DNA of 64,000 nt, taken from positions 3,596,001-3,660,000 of the forward strand of contig NZ_CP113517.1 in NCBI RefSeq assembly GCF_024360925.2, in the 5' to 3' direction. This DNA is from Methylomonas rapida (GTDB taxonomy: Bacteria > Pseudomonadota > Gammaproteobacteria > Methylococcales > Methylomonadaceae). The number at the start of each line of letters is the position of its first letter. Position 1 is the first letter of the stretch. Positions 53,089 to 63,524 of this stretch are shown here, one piece after another. Position numbers and translations under genes: made by a program. A model generated the notes under the pieces. That model was given only the letters and a program-made list of their open reading frames with translations. It was not told where the DNA came from and did not search any database.

Positions 53089-54173
53089 AACTGCTCTTCC
53101 TATGCAAACGTCGCCCTCAAGGCAGAGACATTTTCACTCAACCCTTCGGGCGTTTTTATTATCTTCCCAAGATATTATCTGAATACGGCCATGAGGGATA
53201 TATCCTGCTTTTAAGTTACAAAAACGATCCGGAAAGTATCCGTCACGAAAAAAAACTTACATTCCATACTATTTCCGCGCATCCTTGGGGACCAGCTAAG
53301 TATTTAATTCAAGTCAATCAAATTACCAGGACATTTCGCCCCGACTGGATCATTGGCTTCTCCGACATATGGTATGGAATTTGGGCGGAGCGAATTTCCA
53401 GATCACTTGGAATTAATTCGCTGATCGACGCCTATGATAACTACGAAAGCTATATTCCCTGGGCCAAACCTTTGCATTGGATTTGGCGTTTTGCGTTGAA
53501 GAGGAGCACTGCTTTAACGGCCGCCGGGCCGGAATTGGCAATGTTGATGAGTAAAGGCCGAGAAAAAAAACCAGCAACAGTCATTCCAATGGCTGCTGAT
53601 CCAATATTTCAACCTATTTCTGACAATAATCTTCGAAAACAACTTGATTTACCCAGCAATGTGCCACTAATTGGGTATTGTGGATCTTTATATAAAAATC
53701 GAGGGCTGGGCACGATGTTTCAAGCTTTGGAACATTTACTGGAAGATTTTCCAAACGCTAAACTTGTTATCTCTGGGAAACGCGAACACGGCATCGATAT
53801 TCCGTACAATATTCAGAATGCAATAATTTCACTTGGTTATTTGCCAGATGAACGGATGCCTCTATTACTCAATGCTTTAGATGTTTTTCTGGTCATAAAT
53901 CGCGATTCAGTATTTGGCAATTTTAGCTATCCAGTAAAGCTATACGAAGCTATGCGCTGCCGTAGGCCAGTAGTTGCCTCCCGTACTAAAAGTACGAGTT
54001 GGATATTGAAGGATTATCCAGAATGTTTAGCTGATCCCAATAATCCAGCCGACATAGCTAAATGTATTAAAAATGCATTGTCATGGAAAACGAAAGAATA
54101 CTCTTCAAGCAATTATGATTGGGAATACTCGGCATCAATTCTAAATGTATTACTTGAGCAAGAGTTCGTTTAA
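53085..54173 (+). CDS. Family 4-like glycosyltransferase
   Basis: A 362-residue GT-B protein: KLLFLCKRRPQGRDIFTQPF, SLIDAYDNYESYIPWAKPLH, LIGYCGSLYKNRGLGTMFQA, SLGYLPDERMPLLLNALDVF, FGNFSYPVKLYEAMRCRRPV. Last plus-strand gene of the cluster. Its final 24 bases overlap the end of the convergent glycosyltransferase gene on the minus strand, so no terminator separates the two transcripts. Confidence 0.88.
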   Translation: MKLLFLCKRRPQGRDIFTQPFGRFYYLPKILSEYGHEGYILLLSYKNDPESIRHEKKLTFHTISAHPWGPAKYLIQVNQITRTFRPDWIIGFSDIWYGIWAERISRSLGINSLIDAYDNYESYIPWAKPLHWIWRFALKRSTALTAAGPELAMLMSKGREKKPATVIPMAADPIFQPISDNNLRKQLDLPSNVPLIGYCGSLYKNRGLGTMFQALEHLLEDFPNAKLVISGKREHGIDIPYNIQNAIISLGYLPDERMPLLLNALDVFLVINRDSVFGNFSYPVKLYEAMRCRRPVVASRTKSTSWILKDYPECLADPNNPADIAKCIKNALSWKTKEYSSSNYDWEYSASILNVLLEQEFV

Positions 54174-55307
54174 AATCACAAATATCCGTGCACCGAATAA
54201 ATCCCAGGAATAATCTTCAGCGTGATCTTTGCAACTTTCTGTATTTACTGTTTTTTGGGCATTATCGTCATCATTCATGCGACTCAGTATTGTCTGAATC
54301 ATCCCATCATAGTCACCTGCCTCGATCAGCCAGCCGGACTGATTATGACTAACCGCCTCCGCTACACCTCCGACGGCGAAAGCGACGGTAGGAAGACCGT
54401 GTGCGGCAGCCTCTATCGCCACCATACCAAAACCCTCGACATCACCTGGAAGATCAAGTCCCGGAAAGATATGTAAATGGCTGTCTTGATAAGACTCTGC
54501 CAGTTCAGCTTCGTCAACATGGCCTAACAGCCGCACATGATCCGTCAGCCCTAATTCCTGGATAGTCTCTTGGATTCGTTCTTTTATGCCGACTTTATGA
54601 TGCAAAGCATTATTCGGTTCATTGCCTATGATGACCAATACACAGCGCGGGTAATCTTTAACGATTCTCGGAAGGCAATTGCGGATAAACTCCGGCAAGC
54701 CTTTACGTTCGGTTAATCGTCCAACGCTAAGCAGAATTTTATAGTCTTCGGTAAGGCCTAATTTAGTTTTGAATCCATTCGCCGAATTCGACGTTGTAGC
54801 CATTTCTGGAATTGTTACGCCGGGATAAACGATTTGAATTTTTTCCGGCTTTATTCGCTGATTAATCGCTAGTTTTTTAGTGTTATCACTATTAACCCAA
54901 ATTGCATCGGAAGCGCGTATAGCAGGCAAAAATGACATCTGATAAAGCCGATTAGGCAGAACCAAATCTAAACCATGCACAAAGGTTATGACTGGAATGT
55001 TAAAAATATAGCCTAATAATCTCGCTGACAGCGCTGTCGCGCCGCTACCCGCAATAATTAAATCTGGCTTATATTGATTACAAAACTTCAGTGTTTTCCA
55101 GAAAGAAGACCACAAAAAAGCGTATAGCGGTTTGTAAGAAAATTCGCAGAACAACGTATCGGAATCAAGATAGGCATGACTACCGCATGGCCCGGCAACT
55201 AAAACATCAAAATGCTTTTTTAATTCCAGATACAAATGATGATTGAGCCGCTCCATACCACCAGTCAACGGCGGAAAATTCCGCGTCAATAGCAGTATTT
55301 TTTTCAT
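54150..55307 (-). CDS. Family 4 glycosyltransferase
   Basis: A 385-residue GT4 enzyme: LTRNFPPLTGGMERLNHHLY, the typical N-terminal GG motif; then LLSVGRLTERKGLPEFIRNC, VRLLGHVDEAELAESYQDSH, and PGDVEGFGMVAIEAAAHGLP with the catalytic Glu-x7-Glu. It resembles mannosyl- or rhamnosyltransferases of the PimA/PimB type. Overlaps the next minus-strand gene (ATGA). Confidence 0.92.
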   Translation of the reverse strand: MKKILLLTRNFPPLTGGMERLNHHLYLELKKHFDVLVAGPCGSHAYLDSDTLFCEFSYKPLYAFLWSSFWKTLKFCNQYKPDLIIAGSGATALSARLLGYIFNIPVITFVHGLDLVLPNRLYQMSFLPAIRASDAIWVNSDNTKKLAINQRIKPEKIQIVYPGVTIPEMATTSNSANGFKTKLGLTEDYKILLSVGRLTERKGLPEFIRNCLPRIVKDYPRCVLVIIGNEPNNALHHKVGIKERIQETIQELGLTDHVRLLGHVDEAELAESYQDSHLHIFPGLDLPGDVEGFGMVAIEAAAHGLPTVAFAVGGVAEAVSHNQSGWLIEAGDYDGMIQTILSRMNDDDNAQKTVNTESCKDHAEDYSWDLFGARIFVILNELLLK

Positions 55308-56185
55308 TGTTGCCGCCTATCTTCCTCGGCGGATCGATAATGCAACGACGAAATTTGCTCGGAAAGAATCCCGATTAAAAAAATGATCAAGGAAGCCAGT
55401 ATTAACAGAGCACTCATATTGGTAAAGCGCCCGCTAGTACTAAACGTGTAGGCATAGTATGAAATACCTGCAATAAAAATCGCCGCGCTGATTGGCAAAA
55501 ATAAGCGCATCGGTGAAAACAATGAGCCTATCCTGAGAATGATGATAAAAAAACGCACGCCGTCTCTAAATAACCTGATATGGCTTTTACCCACTCTCTT
55601 TCCGGCTTGTATGGGTACATAAGCCACCGGAAAACCCGAGCGAAAAAACGCCATGGTACTGGTGGTGGGATAGGAAAAACCGTTTGGCAATAGATAAAGA
55701 AACTTCCGAAATTTATCCGCCCGCACCGCGCGATATCCGCTGGTCAAATCTTCGATTCGATGCCCCGTCATCACGGAAGCCAAGCGATTGTAAAAATTAT
55801 TGCCAATTTTCCTGAGCCATGAGGCTTGCGTGCTGACATGCCGGGCACCCACGACCATGTCGTAACCCTTCTCCAATTTGTCCAACAATACCGGAATGTC
55901 TTCCGGGTCATGCTGGCCGTCTGCATCCATGAAAACCAATATGTCGCCTTTGGCATTTCGGGCCCCGGTCTTGATCGAAGCACCGTTGCCTTGGTTGTAA
56001 GGGTGTCTGACAACGCGAGCTCCCGCATCTTTCGCCACTCGAGCCGTATCATCGGTAGAGCCGTCGTCGACCACCAGGATTTCCGCATTGGGTACAACGA
56101 TTCTTATCCGTTCCAGAAGATTGCGTAAATTAGCGGCCTCATTTTTTGCCGGAAGAACGATACTGAGCTGTTTTTTTGAAGTCAC
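55304..56185 (-). CDS. Polyprenyl-phosphate glycosyltransferase (DPM1-like family 2)
   Basis: About 293 residues. The GT-A domain (QLSIVLPAKNEAANLRNLLE; EILVVDDGSTDDTARVAKDA; HPYNQGNGASIKTGARNAKG; FMDADGQHDPEDIP) is followed by two membrane helices (MRLFLPISAAIFIAGISYYA; ALLILASLIIFLIGILSEQI). Such enzymes load a sugar onto polyprenyl phosphate for later transfer in the periplasm. The start is uncertain: GTG at 56185 fits the family N-terminus, while the frame opens with a TTG at 56275. No strong ribosome-binding site for either. Confidence 0.85.
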   Translation of the reverse strand: MTSKKQLSIVLPAKNEAANLRNLLERIRIVVPNAEILVVDDGSTDDTARVAKDAGARVVRHPYNQGNGASIKTGARNAKGDILVFMDADGQHDPEDIPVLLDKLEKGYDMVVGARHVSTQASWLRKIGNNFYNRLASVMTGHRIEDLTSGYRAVRADKFRKFLYLLPNGFSYPTTSTMAFFRSGFPVAYVPIQAGKRVGKSHIRLFRDGVRFFIIILRIGSLFSPMRLFLPISAAIFIAGISYYAYTFSTSGRFTNMSALLILASLIIFLIGILSEQISSLHYRSAEEDRRQQ

Positions 56186-56490
56186 GTCATTGGGCCAATA
56201 TGCAAAAAAAATATCAAAAGAAATGTTCGAACCGAGAAGTCTAGCCGAATAAAACCGCGTCTCCAAACAAGACAAACACTCAAAGTCGGTAATTTAACGC
56301 GGTCGCAAAGAATGGTGTCTTGCCCGCATCCCAGTTGCCCAAATATCGGGACCCATTAGAACACGAAGCTAGCCGCAGACAGCGAAGCGAATCCATTATG
56401 ACTGACGAACTTGTTTATAAAGCCATGCCTAAAGGCCTCGCGCTATAATACCCGCAGTTACATTCTGATTGGCTCCAAATCCAAACCACC
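56186..56490. other. Divergent intergenic region
   Basis: No gene supported. TATAAT at 56444-56449 is a good -10 box for the yffB-dapE unit; the -35 region is not obvious. The other side should carry the promoter of the minus-strand glycosyltransferase pair. Confidence 0.45.
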
Positions 56491-56496
56491 TTGATC

Positions 56497-57986
<1,490 letters not shown>

Positions 57987-58080
57987 AACTAAGCTTGCTG
58001 ACGGCCAGCATGGCAAAATCCCGCTGGCCACCCTACCGAACAAGGCTTTCGCCGGGGAAGCATAAAATTGGCGCTATTCG

Positions 58081-58144
58081 GCAATAGCTAAAACTATTGC
58101 ACTCCCGAGTGGTGAATGGGATGAACGAGCTTTAGTTTTTCCAC
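58081..58144. repeat. Multi-hairpin palindromic repeat, copy 4 (degraded)
   Basis: Hairpin A arms GCAATAG and CTATTGC with a decayed centre, then CTCCC facing GGGA, then a damaged hairpin B (GAGCTTTAGTTTTTCC). Same module order as copy 2 (A before B). Confidence 0.65.
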
Positions 58145-58145
58145 T

Positions 58146-58306
58146 AAGGATTTCGTCAGAAATAACTTCCGCTTATGGTTCCCATGCTCCGCGTCGGAAC
58201 CTGTCAGGGACGCTCTAACGTCCCGAACCGCAGAGCGGTTCAGGCTGCATTCCCACGCGGAGCATGGGAACGATGAACCTGGAACGGGAAATTATTTTCG
58301 ACCAAC
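58146..58306. repeat. MITE-like repeat with GGGAACG palindromes, copy 2
   Basis: Starts AGGATTTCGTCAGAAATAAC and ends GGGAAATTATTTTCGACCAA, in the same orientation as 32326-32463. It differs by an inserted small hairpin (GGGACGCTCTAACGTCCC) and has a better preserved CATGCTCCGCG / CGCGGAGCATG pair. Confidence 0.75.
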
Positions 58307-58584
58307 TCATAAGGACTTGCGCGCCTTTAGAGACAGTCGCATGAAAGGTAAATCCGTTCACTCCCCCTGCTGGAGAAGGTTTAGTTGCGCTCAAATCCTG
58401 AACAACTTTTCCATAAATCGCTTCTCGAACCAAGCTCACAAAGTTTCATCTGTTCCTGACTCTGCCTGCCGGGTGATTGCGATAGAATACAAAGACGTAA
58501 ACCGATATCTCCTCAACCTACGCTGTAATCTCGGTAACCATTGAACCGCGGACGCTCAGGATACATGGCCAAACAGGATAGACG

Positions 58585-60915
58585 ATGAAAAACAAAGGGC
58601 TTGAGCAGAAATCAGAAAGAATGTGCTGTTGGGCCTATTACCCGGCATTCATCGTATTAGTGGTATCGCTGGCCGCCATATTCATCGTCGCACGCCAAAT
58701 CGACGCTCGTTACCATCAACGCTTGATCGAGCATTTCAATTTTGAAACCGACCGTGTCACCACCATCATTCGCGAACGCATGGCCTTGCATGGCCATACC
58801 CTGATCAGCGCAGCCGGTCTGTTTGCCGCCAGCGATAACGTCACCCGCAAGGATTGGGCTACATTCGTCGGCATTTTGGGGCTGGATATGACTCATCCCG
58901 GCGTACAAGGCCTGGGTTTTTCTCAATGGATTCCCGGACAGCAACTAGGACAGCATGTCGCCGACATGCGCCGGCAAGGTTTTCCCGATTATGTCGTCAA
59001 TCCCATTGGAGAGCGCGAAAATTATTCCAGCATCATCTATCTGGAACCCTTTTCAGGCCGCAACTTACGCGCGTTCGGCTATGACATGTACACCGAACCG
59101 GTGCGGCGTAAGGCCATGGAGCGCGCACGCGACAACGCCGAATTGTCTTACTCTGAAAAGGTAATCCTGCTGCAAGAAACCAAGGACGACGTTCAAGCCG
59201 GTATTCTGGCCTATTACCCCGTCTACCGTAATGGCTCAATCCCGCAAACCGTGGAACAACGCCGTGAAGCCTTGGTGGGTTGGGTCTATAACCCCTATCG
59301 CATGGTCGATTTACTGGACGCGATACTGGGCAAAAAATTATTCGGCCTGCGCTTGGAAATTTTCGATGCCGACAAGCTCTCCAGCGACGGCTTGCTGTAC
59401 GATAGCCAGCCAAACCCCTTGCCATCGGGACCATCCAACGGCTCGGCGCCAATCACCCGCACGCTGCACCTGAGTTTGGGCGGACATTTCTGGACCTTGC
59501 GCTACACGGCGTTGCCCGAATTCATCAGTGCCACCCAATTTACTCAACCGTGGATAGAAATCACGACCCTATTCCTGCTCGGAGCCTTGCTGTTTTTGAT
59601 CACCTTGGCCTACATCAGCGCTCATCGCAATGCTTCGGTTGCCCAGCAATTATCAAAGTCACTGGAAACCAGTGAAAGAAGATTCCGCCGCCTGTTTGAA
59701 AACGCGCCAGTCGCTTATGCGGCGCTGGACCTGCAGGGCTATATGCTTGGTTTCAACCCGCAAACTTGCACGTTGCTCGGCTACACGGTTGAAGAACTGC
59801 GCGGCAAAAAATTATTCGAATTCATGAATCCGGACAATCGACAAGAGCTGGAATTAAAACTTCACATGCTGGACCATGCTGGCGTATTGGAAATGGAGCT
59901 GCCGCTGCTGAGAAAATCCGGGCACGCGCTGACAGTGATTCTCGATGGCAGAATGCAGAAAAACAAGTCTGGCCAAAGTATCGTGCATTGCATCCTGACC
60001 AATATCACCGATCGTAAAAAAGCCGAAAACAAGCTGCAACTCGCGGCCCGCGTTTTCACCGAAGCGCAAGAGGGCATTACGATCAGCGATGCCAACGGCA
60101 CCATCATCGACGTCAATCCGACGTTTTGTGCCCTGACGGGCTATGCGCGCGAAGAAACGATAGGGCAAAACCACCGCATGTTCCAATCGGGCCGCCATGA
60201 CGCGGCGTTTTATCAAAAGCTTTGGCAAACCTTGCAAACGACTGGCCACTGGCAAGGTGAAATTTGTAATCGCAAGAAAAGCGGCCCACTGTACATCGCC
60301 AGCCTGACCATTTCAGCGATGCGCAATGAAAGCGGCGAAATCGTCAACTATGTCGGTTTGTTCTCGGACATCACGCAAGCCAAAATTCAGCAGCAACAAC
60401 TCAAAAAATTAGCCCATCACGACCCGTTGACGGGCCTACCCAACCGAGTGCTGTTCACCGACCGTTTCAACCAGGCACTAGCGCATTGCAAACGCAATAA
60501 AGCGCTATTGGGCGTGGTTTACATGGATCTGGACGGATTCAAGCAAGTCAATGACAACTTGGGCCATGATGCCGGCGATCAATTGTTGATAAGCGTTGCG
60601 GCTCGCATCAAAGCCAGCCTGCGGGAAGAAGACACGGTTTCGCGCTTGGGCGGGGATGAGTTTGCGCTATTGCTGAGGGATATCGAATCCAAACCTCACT
60701 GCGCGCAGCTGCTCGATCGCATTCATCGAGCCATCGTGCAACCCTACGAGATCGCCGGCCGATCCGTCACCATTGGCGTCAGCGGCGGCGTCACCTTGTA
60801 TCCCTTGGATAATCAAGACGCCGACGCACTGTTGCGCCATGCGGACCAGGCCATGTATCAAGCCAAACAACAAGGCCGCAATCGCTTTGAATTTTTTCCC
60901 ACGGTCGAGCCTTGA
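58585..60915 (+). CDS. CHASE-PAS-PAS-GGDEF diguanylate cyclase
   Basis: A 776-residue membrane protein. The first membrane helix (YPAFIVLVVSLAAIFIVARQ) is followed by a periplasmic CHASE domain (about 75-310; GVQGLGFSQWIPGQQLGQHV, LEPFSGRNLRAFGYDMYTEP), a second helix (WIEITTLFLLGALLFLITLA), two PAS domains (about 365-480 and 490-605) and a GGDEF domain with SRLGGDEFALLL. An inhibitory RxxD site (REED) lies five residues before GGDEF, so product feedback is expected. No EAL domain. It should make c-di-GMP in response to an external ligand. Confidence 0.93.
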   Translation: MKNKGLEQKSERMCCWAYYPAFIVLVVSLAAIFIVARQIDARYHQRLIEHFNFETDRVTTIIRERMALHGHTLISAAGLFAASDNVTRKDWATFVGILGLDMTHPGVQGLGFSQWIPGQQLGQHVADMRRQGFPDYVVNPIGERENYSSIIYLEPFSGRNLRAFGYDMYTEPVRRKAMERARDNAELSYSEKVILLQETKDDVQAGILAYYPVYRNGSIPQTVEQRREALVGWVYNPYRMVDLLDAILGKKLFGLRLEIFDADKLSSDGLLYDSQPNPLPSGPSNGSAPITRTLHLSLGGHFWTLRYTALPEFISATQFTQPWIEITTLFLLGALLFLITLAYISAHRNASVAQQLSKSLETSERRFRRLFENAPVAYAALDLQGYMLGFNPQTCTLLGYTVEELRGKKLFEFMNPDNRQELELKLHMLDHAGVLEMELPLLRKSGHALTVILDGRMQKNKSGQSIVHCILTNITDRKKAENKLQLAARVFTEAQEGITISDANGTIIDVNPTFCALTGYAREETIGQNHRMFQSGRHDAAFYQKLWQTLQTTGHWQGEICNRKKSGPLYIASLTISAMRNESGEIVNYVGLFSDITQAKIQQQQLKKLAHHDPLTGLPNRVLFTDRFNQALAHCKRNKALLGVVYMDLDGFKQVNDNLGHDAGDQLLISVAARIKASLREEDTVSRLGGDEFALLLRDIESKPHCAQLLDRIHRAIVQPYEIAGRSVTIGVSGGVTLYPLDNQDADALLRHADQAMYQAKQQGRNRFEFFPTVEP

Positions 60916-61023
60916 GGGCTTCACCATTGAGGAAGCAATGCACGTGGCGCAATCCTGTGGCCGGCAAAAAACTCAAATCAGCCCTTGCTCGACAAACGAA
61001 AATGGCTTAAGCCACTATCAAAC

Positions 61024-61029
61024 TGTTTT
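61024..61029. repeat. Target-site duplication, left (IS1380-family element)
   Basis: TGTTTT directly before the left terminal repeat; the same 6-mer follows the right end at 62698-62703. Confidence 0.7.
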
Positions 61030-62697
61030 CCTGAATCCGTGACTTAAAAGGCCATCCACGGCCGCAACGCAATGATTTAAAACGCTTATTCTGGGATAAT
61101 ACCGCTATTCTTCCATTCACCCGGCGAGTGATTCATGAAGCGGTTTATCCTGGAGCAATCTGAAACTGAATTTTATACCAGCCATTCTGGATTAGCCTTG
61201 GTCGGTTTATGTTTGAATCAATATGGCCAGCTCAATCAGGCGCTGGAAAAAGGTATTCCGCTACGGCACGGTATTGCTCACGCCGATATTATCAAAAGCT
61301 ATATAGGCACCCTTAGCCTGGGCAAAAGCGACTTCGAAGCCATCGAAAACCATCGCGACGACGACTATTTCAAAGCCGCGCTCGCCATTCATCAAGTACC
61401 CTCCAGCGCCCGCCTCAGACAGCGACTGGATGAACACGCCGACGCCTTATTACCGATCATTTATCAAAGCAACCTCGATTTTCTGGCTCACGCCCAGGTG
61501 CCGGTAACGCCGTTAGCCACAGGCCATGTCGCGTTGGATATCGATGTTTACCCCATGAACAACGAAAAAACCTGCAAAGAAGGCGTCTCCCGAACCTACA
61601 AAGGTTTTGACGGCTACGCCCCGATTGCCCTCTATCTGGGTAAAGAGGGCTGGTGTATTGGTAATGAACTGCGCGAAGGCAAGCAGCATTGCCAATACGA
61701 ATTCCGCTATGCGCTGGAGCGCGGACTCGCCGCCGCGAAACGTTTGACGACTTTGCCTTTGTTGGTCCGGCTGGATGGCGGTCACGACGCGCTCGACAAT
61801 CGCATCGACTTACACGAAGCCGATCAGGTCGATTTCATCATCAAATGGAACCCGCGTAAACAAGATGCCGACGCCTGGCTGGCCTACGCCGAACAACACG
61901 GCCAGTGGACCACACCGCGCGAAGGCAAACGCGTGGCCTTGTTCAGTGTCATGGAGCAACACACTCGCAACGGTAAAACCTATACCTGTCGCAGGGTCAT
62001 GCAAATCACCGAGCGCACCATCACGGCTCAAGGCCAAGCCCTCGTGCTACCGGATATCGAAATCGAAGGCTGGTGGACCAGTCTGCCGGTGGCCGATTAC
62101 GACGATGCCATGGTTATTGCCCTCTATCGCGACCATGCCACCGCTGAACAATTCCACAGCGAATTCAAGACCGATCTGGATATCGAGCGCCTGCCATCCG
62201 GCAAGTTTGCCACCAACGACCTGATCATGAGCCTCAGCGCCTATAGCTACAACATCCTGCGCTGGATAGGCCTGATCGGCTTGCTGGGCGAACAAAGCCC
62301 GGTCAGGCATCCTGCCAAGCGGCGGCGTATCAAAACCGTGATCCAGGAACTGATGTATCTGGCCGCGCGACTCATCCGTAGCGGGCACCGGCTGAAGCTG
62401 CGCTTTTCACAGAGCTGTCCCGGTTTCATCGCTTTTGAATCCACCTACGCCAAACTCGCCGCCGGCTAGCGACTGATCGCTCTGCCATCGATAGCACAAC
62501 GCCGCAAATTCACAGTGGCTTGGGAATCCTGCGCCTAAAGTCCATCAAATTGAATCATGCAGGGAAAATATTCCAGATAATACGCTGCATTTCTAGCCGT
62601 TAAACTCGATTGCCCGGACCACACTTTTAAATTCAGCGAATTTTGGAAGAGTATGACGAATAAAAGGTCTGGCAATATGTGGAGTCACGGATTCAGG
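61030..62697 (+). mobile_element. IS1380-family insertion sequence, complete
   Basis: A 1668-bp element. Perfect 15-bp terminal inverted repeats: CCTGAATCCGTGACT at 61030-61044, its complement at 62683-62697. The 6-bp flanks TGTTTT are identical. Size and single transposase fit IS1380, although the usual duplication is 4-5 bp. About 200 bases between transposase stop and right end have no gene. Confidence 0.88.
61135..62469 (+). CDS. IS1380-family transposase
   Basis: A 444-residue DDE transposase (DDE group 1). Catalytic region: ATGHVALDIDVYPMNNEKTC with the first Asp, LLVRLDGGHDALDN with the second, and ALYRDHATAEQFHSEFKTDL with the Glu. WIGLIGLLGEQSPVRHPAKR and IQELMYLAARLI near the end are typical. 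Full length with no stop or frameshift, so probably functional. Confidence 0.92.
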   Translation: MKRFILEQSETEFYTSHSGLALVGLCLNQYGQLNQALEKGIPLRHGIAHADIIKSYIGTLSLGKSDFEAIENHRDDDYFKAALAIHQVPSSARLRQRLDEHADALLPIIYQSNLDFLAHAQVPVTPLATGHVALDIDVYPMNNEKTCKEGVSRTYKGFDGYAPIALYLGKEGWCIGNELREGKQHCQYEFRYALERGLAAAKRLTTLPLLVRLDGGHDALDNRIDLHEADQVDFIIKWNPRKQDADAWLAYAEQHGQWTTPREGKRVALFSVMEQHTRNGKTYTCRRVMQITERTITAQGQALVLPDIEIEGWWTSLPVADYDDAMVIALYRDHATAEQFHSEFKTDLDIERLPSGKFATNDLIMSLSAYSYNILRWIGLIGLLGEQSPVRHPAKRRRIKTVIQELMYLAARLIRSGHRLKLRFSQSCPGFIAFESTYAKLAAG

Positions 62698-62772
62698 TGT
62701 TTTATAAAGAAATTATTTTTCTGATTGAAAATAGGGTACGCGCAAAAGGTGGGCTTACCTGGGAATGGACAT
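62470..62772. other. IS right end and downstream flank without genes
   Basis: 62470-62697 is the non-coding right part of the IS1380-family element. 62698-62772 is the flank up to the hicA terminator. Nothing else seen. Confidence 0.6.
62698..62703. repeat. Target-site duplication, right (IS1380-family element)
   Basis: TGTTTT, identical to 61024-61029. Confidence 0.7.
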
Positions 62773-62793
62773 AAAAAAACCGGGCTGCCCCGG
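62773..62793 (-). terminator. Terminator of the hicB-hicA pair
   Basis: Minus strand: CCGGGGCAGCCCGG hairpin followed by TTTTTTT, just after the hicA stop codon at 62803. Confidence 0.85.
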
Positions 62794-62802
62794 CCTGTAA
62801 AA

Positions 62803-63000
62803 TTAAAACTGCTTATCTAAACCGGCTTGTTGAAGCGCGGCGTTTGCGGTGTGTCTCGACTTGATTTTGCCATCAACGACAAAGTTCTTTTGCGACACTG
62901 GACTGAACCAGATTTCATGATCTCCTTTGCCTTGGCGAACAAAGTAGCAGCCCTGGGCTTTCAAAACCTTTTTGAGTAGTGGGGTAAAGTCTCCCATCAA
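62803..63000 (-). CDS. hicA: HicA-family toxin
   Basis: A 65-residue protein with the double-stranded-RNA-binding-like HicA fold: VLKAQGCYFVRQGKGDHEIW (the active-site His in GDHEIW) and FVVDGKIKSRHTANAALQQA, GLDKQF at the end. HicA toxins cleave mRNA. It overlaps the antitoxin gene upstream by four bases. The antitoxin-first order is the reverse of most hicAB loci but is known. Confidence 0.9.
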   Translation of the reverse strand: MMGDFTPLLKKVLKAQGCYFVRQGKGDHEIWFSPVSQKNFVVDGKIKSRHTANAALQQAGLDKQF

Positions 63001-63230
63001 TGCGCGTGGGTTCTGGTTGTCATAAAGCCATCCAGCATAAACGGCAATTCATCCCCGGTCAGCTCTTGGTGGTTCAACGCCATCAATTCCGGTATGACGA
63101 TTTTTAGCCGCTCTATCAAGCCGTCAATGGTACTTGCCTCGATTGCCAGCCCGGCGACGTCATTACTGGTTGCTACCCACACATGGGCTTCTTCATCCCA
63201 TTGGGCGCTGATCTTTAACGGTTGATTCAT
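62997..63230 (-). CDS. hicB: HicB-like antitoxin (DUF1902)
   Basis: A 77-residue protein starting MNQPLKISAQWDEEAHVWVA, with TSNDVAGLAIEASTIDGLIE and RLKIVIPELM, the DUF1902/HicB-like partial RNase H fold. No C-terminal DNA-binding domain is visible, so it may not repress its own promoter. The ATG at 63230 is the family start; the frame opens at 63296. Confidence 0.82.
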   Translation of the reverse strand: MNQPLKISAQWDEEAHVWVATSNDVAGLAIEASTIDGLIERLKIVIPELMALNHQELTGDELPFMLDGFMTTRTHAH

Positions 63231-63305
63231 GGCGGCTTTGGTTTTTAGTAGAAAGGTTCCAACCATAGCAAATAGGACAGAGTGAAGCAATTGCATAAAA
63301 TGGCA

Positions 63306-63327
63306 TAAAAAACCGGGTTTTCCCGGT
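63306..63327 (-). terminator. Terminator downstream of the truncated frame
   Basis: Minus strand: ACCGGG, loop AAAA, CCCGGT, then TTTTTATG. It ends transcription coming from the radC side. Confidence 0.8.
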
Positions 63328-63334
63328 CTGATTA

Positions 63335-63442
63335 TTACATAATCACATTGGGCTTTAGCCCCTCGCCATCGTCTTTAGCCTCAAAACGCACGTCATTTTT
63401 TATCCAGGCGCGAATCCCTTTGTCGTTCATCTTGCCCATGCT
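63335..63442 (-). pseudogene. Possible N-terminal remnant of a tyrosine integrase
   Basis: The frame ends with SMGKMNDKGIRAWIKNDVRF, EAKDDGEGL, then stops. The string is like the first 30 residues of DUF4102-type integrases (small helix, then DGxGLYL), broken off at GEGL. The rest of the open frame upstream overlaps radC and has no resemblance to anything. A remnant left by deletion or recombination is the best reading, at low confidence. Confidence 0.35.
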
Positions 63443-63524
63443 CAACACGCGTAAAAAACCATATTCCGCCCATTCAGTGGATGCGGAAAAGTTAAGCCTG
63501 TAAAGAAACGTCTGTGACGGTCCG

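Larger units (their letters stand above)
57987..58584. other. Intergenic region built mainly of repeats
   Basis: No gene. It contains multi-hairpin repeat copy 4 (58081-58144) immediately followed by the second copy of the MITE-like repeat (58146-58306). The remaining part before 58585 should carry the diguanylate cyclase promoter. Confidence 0.6.
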
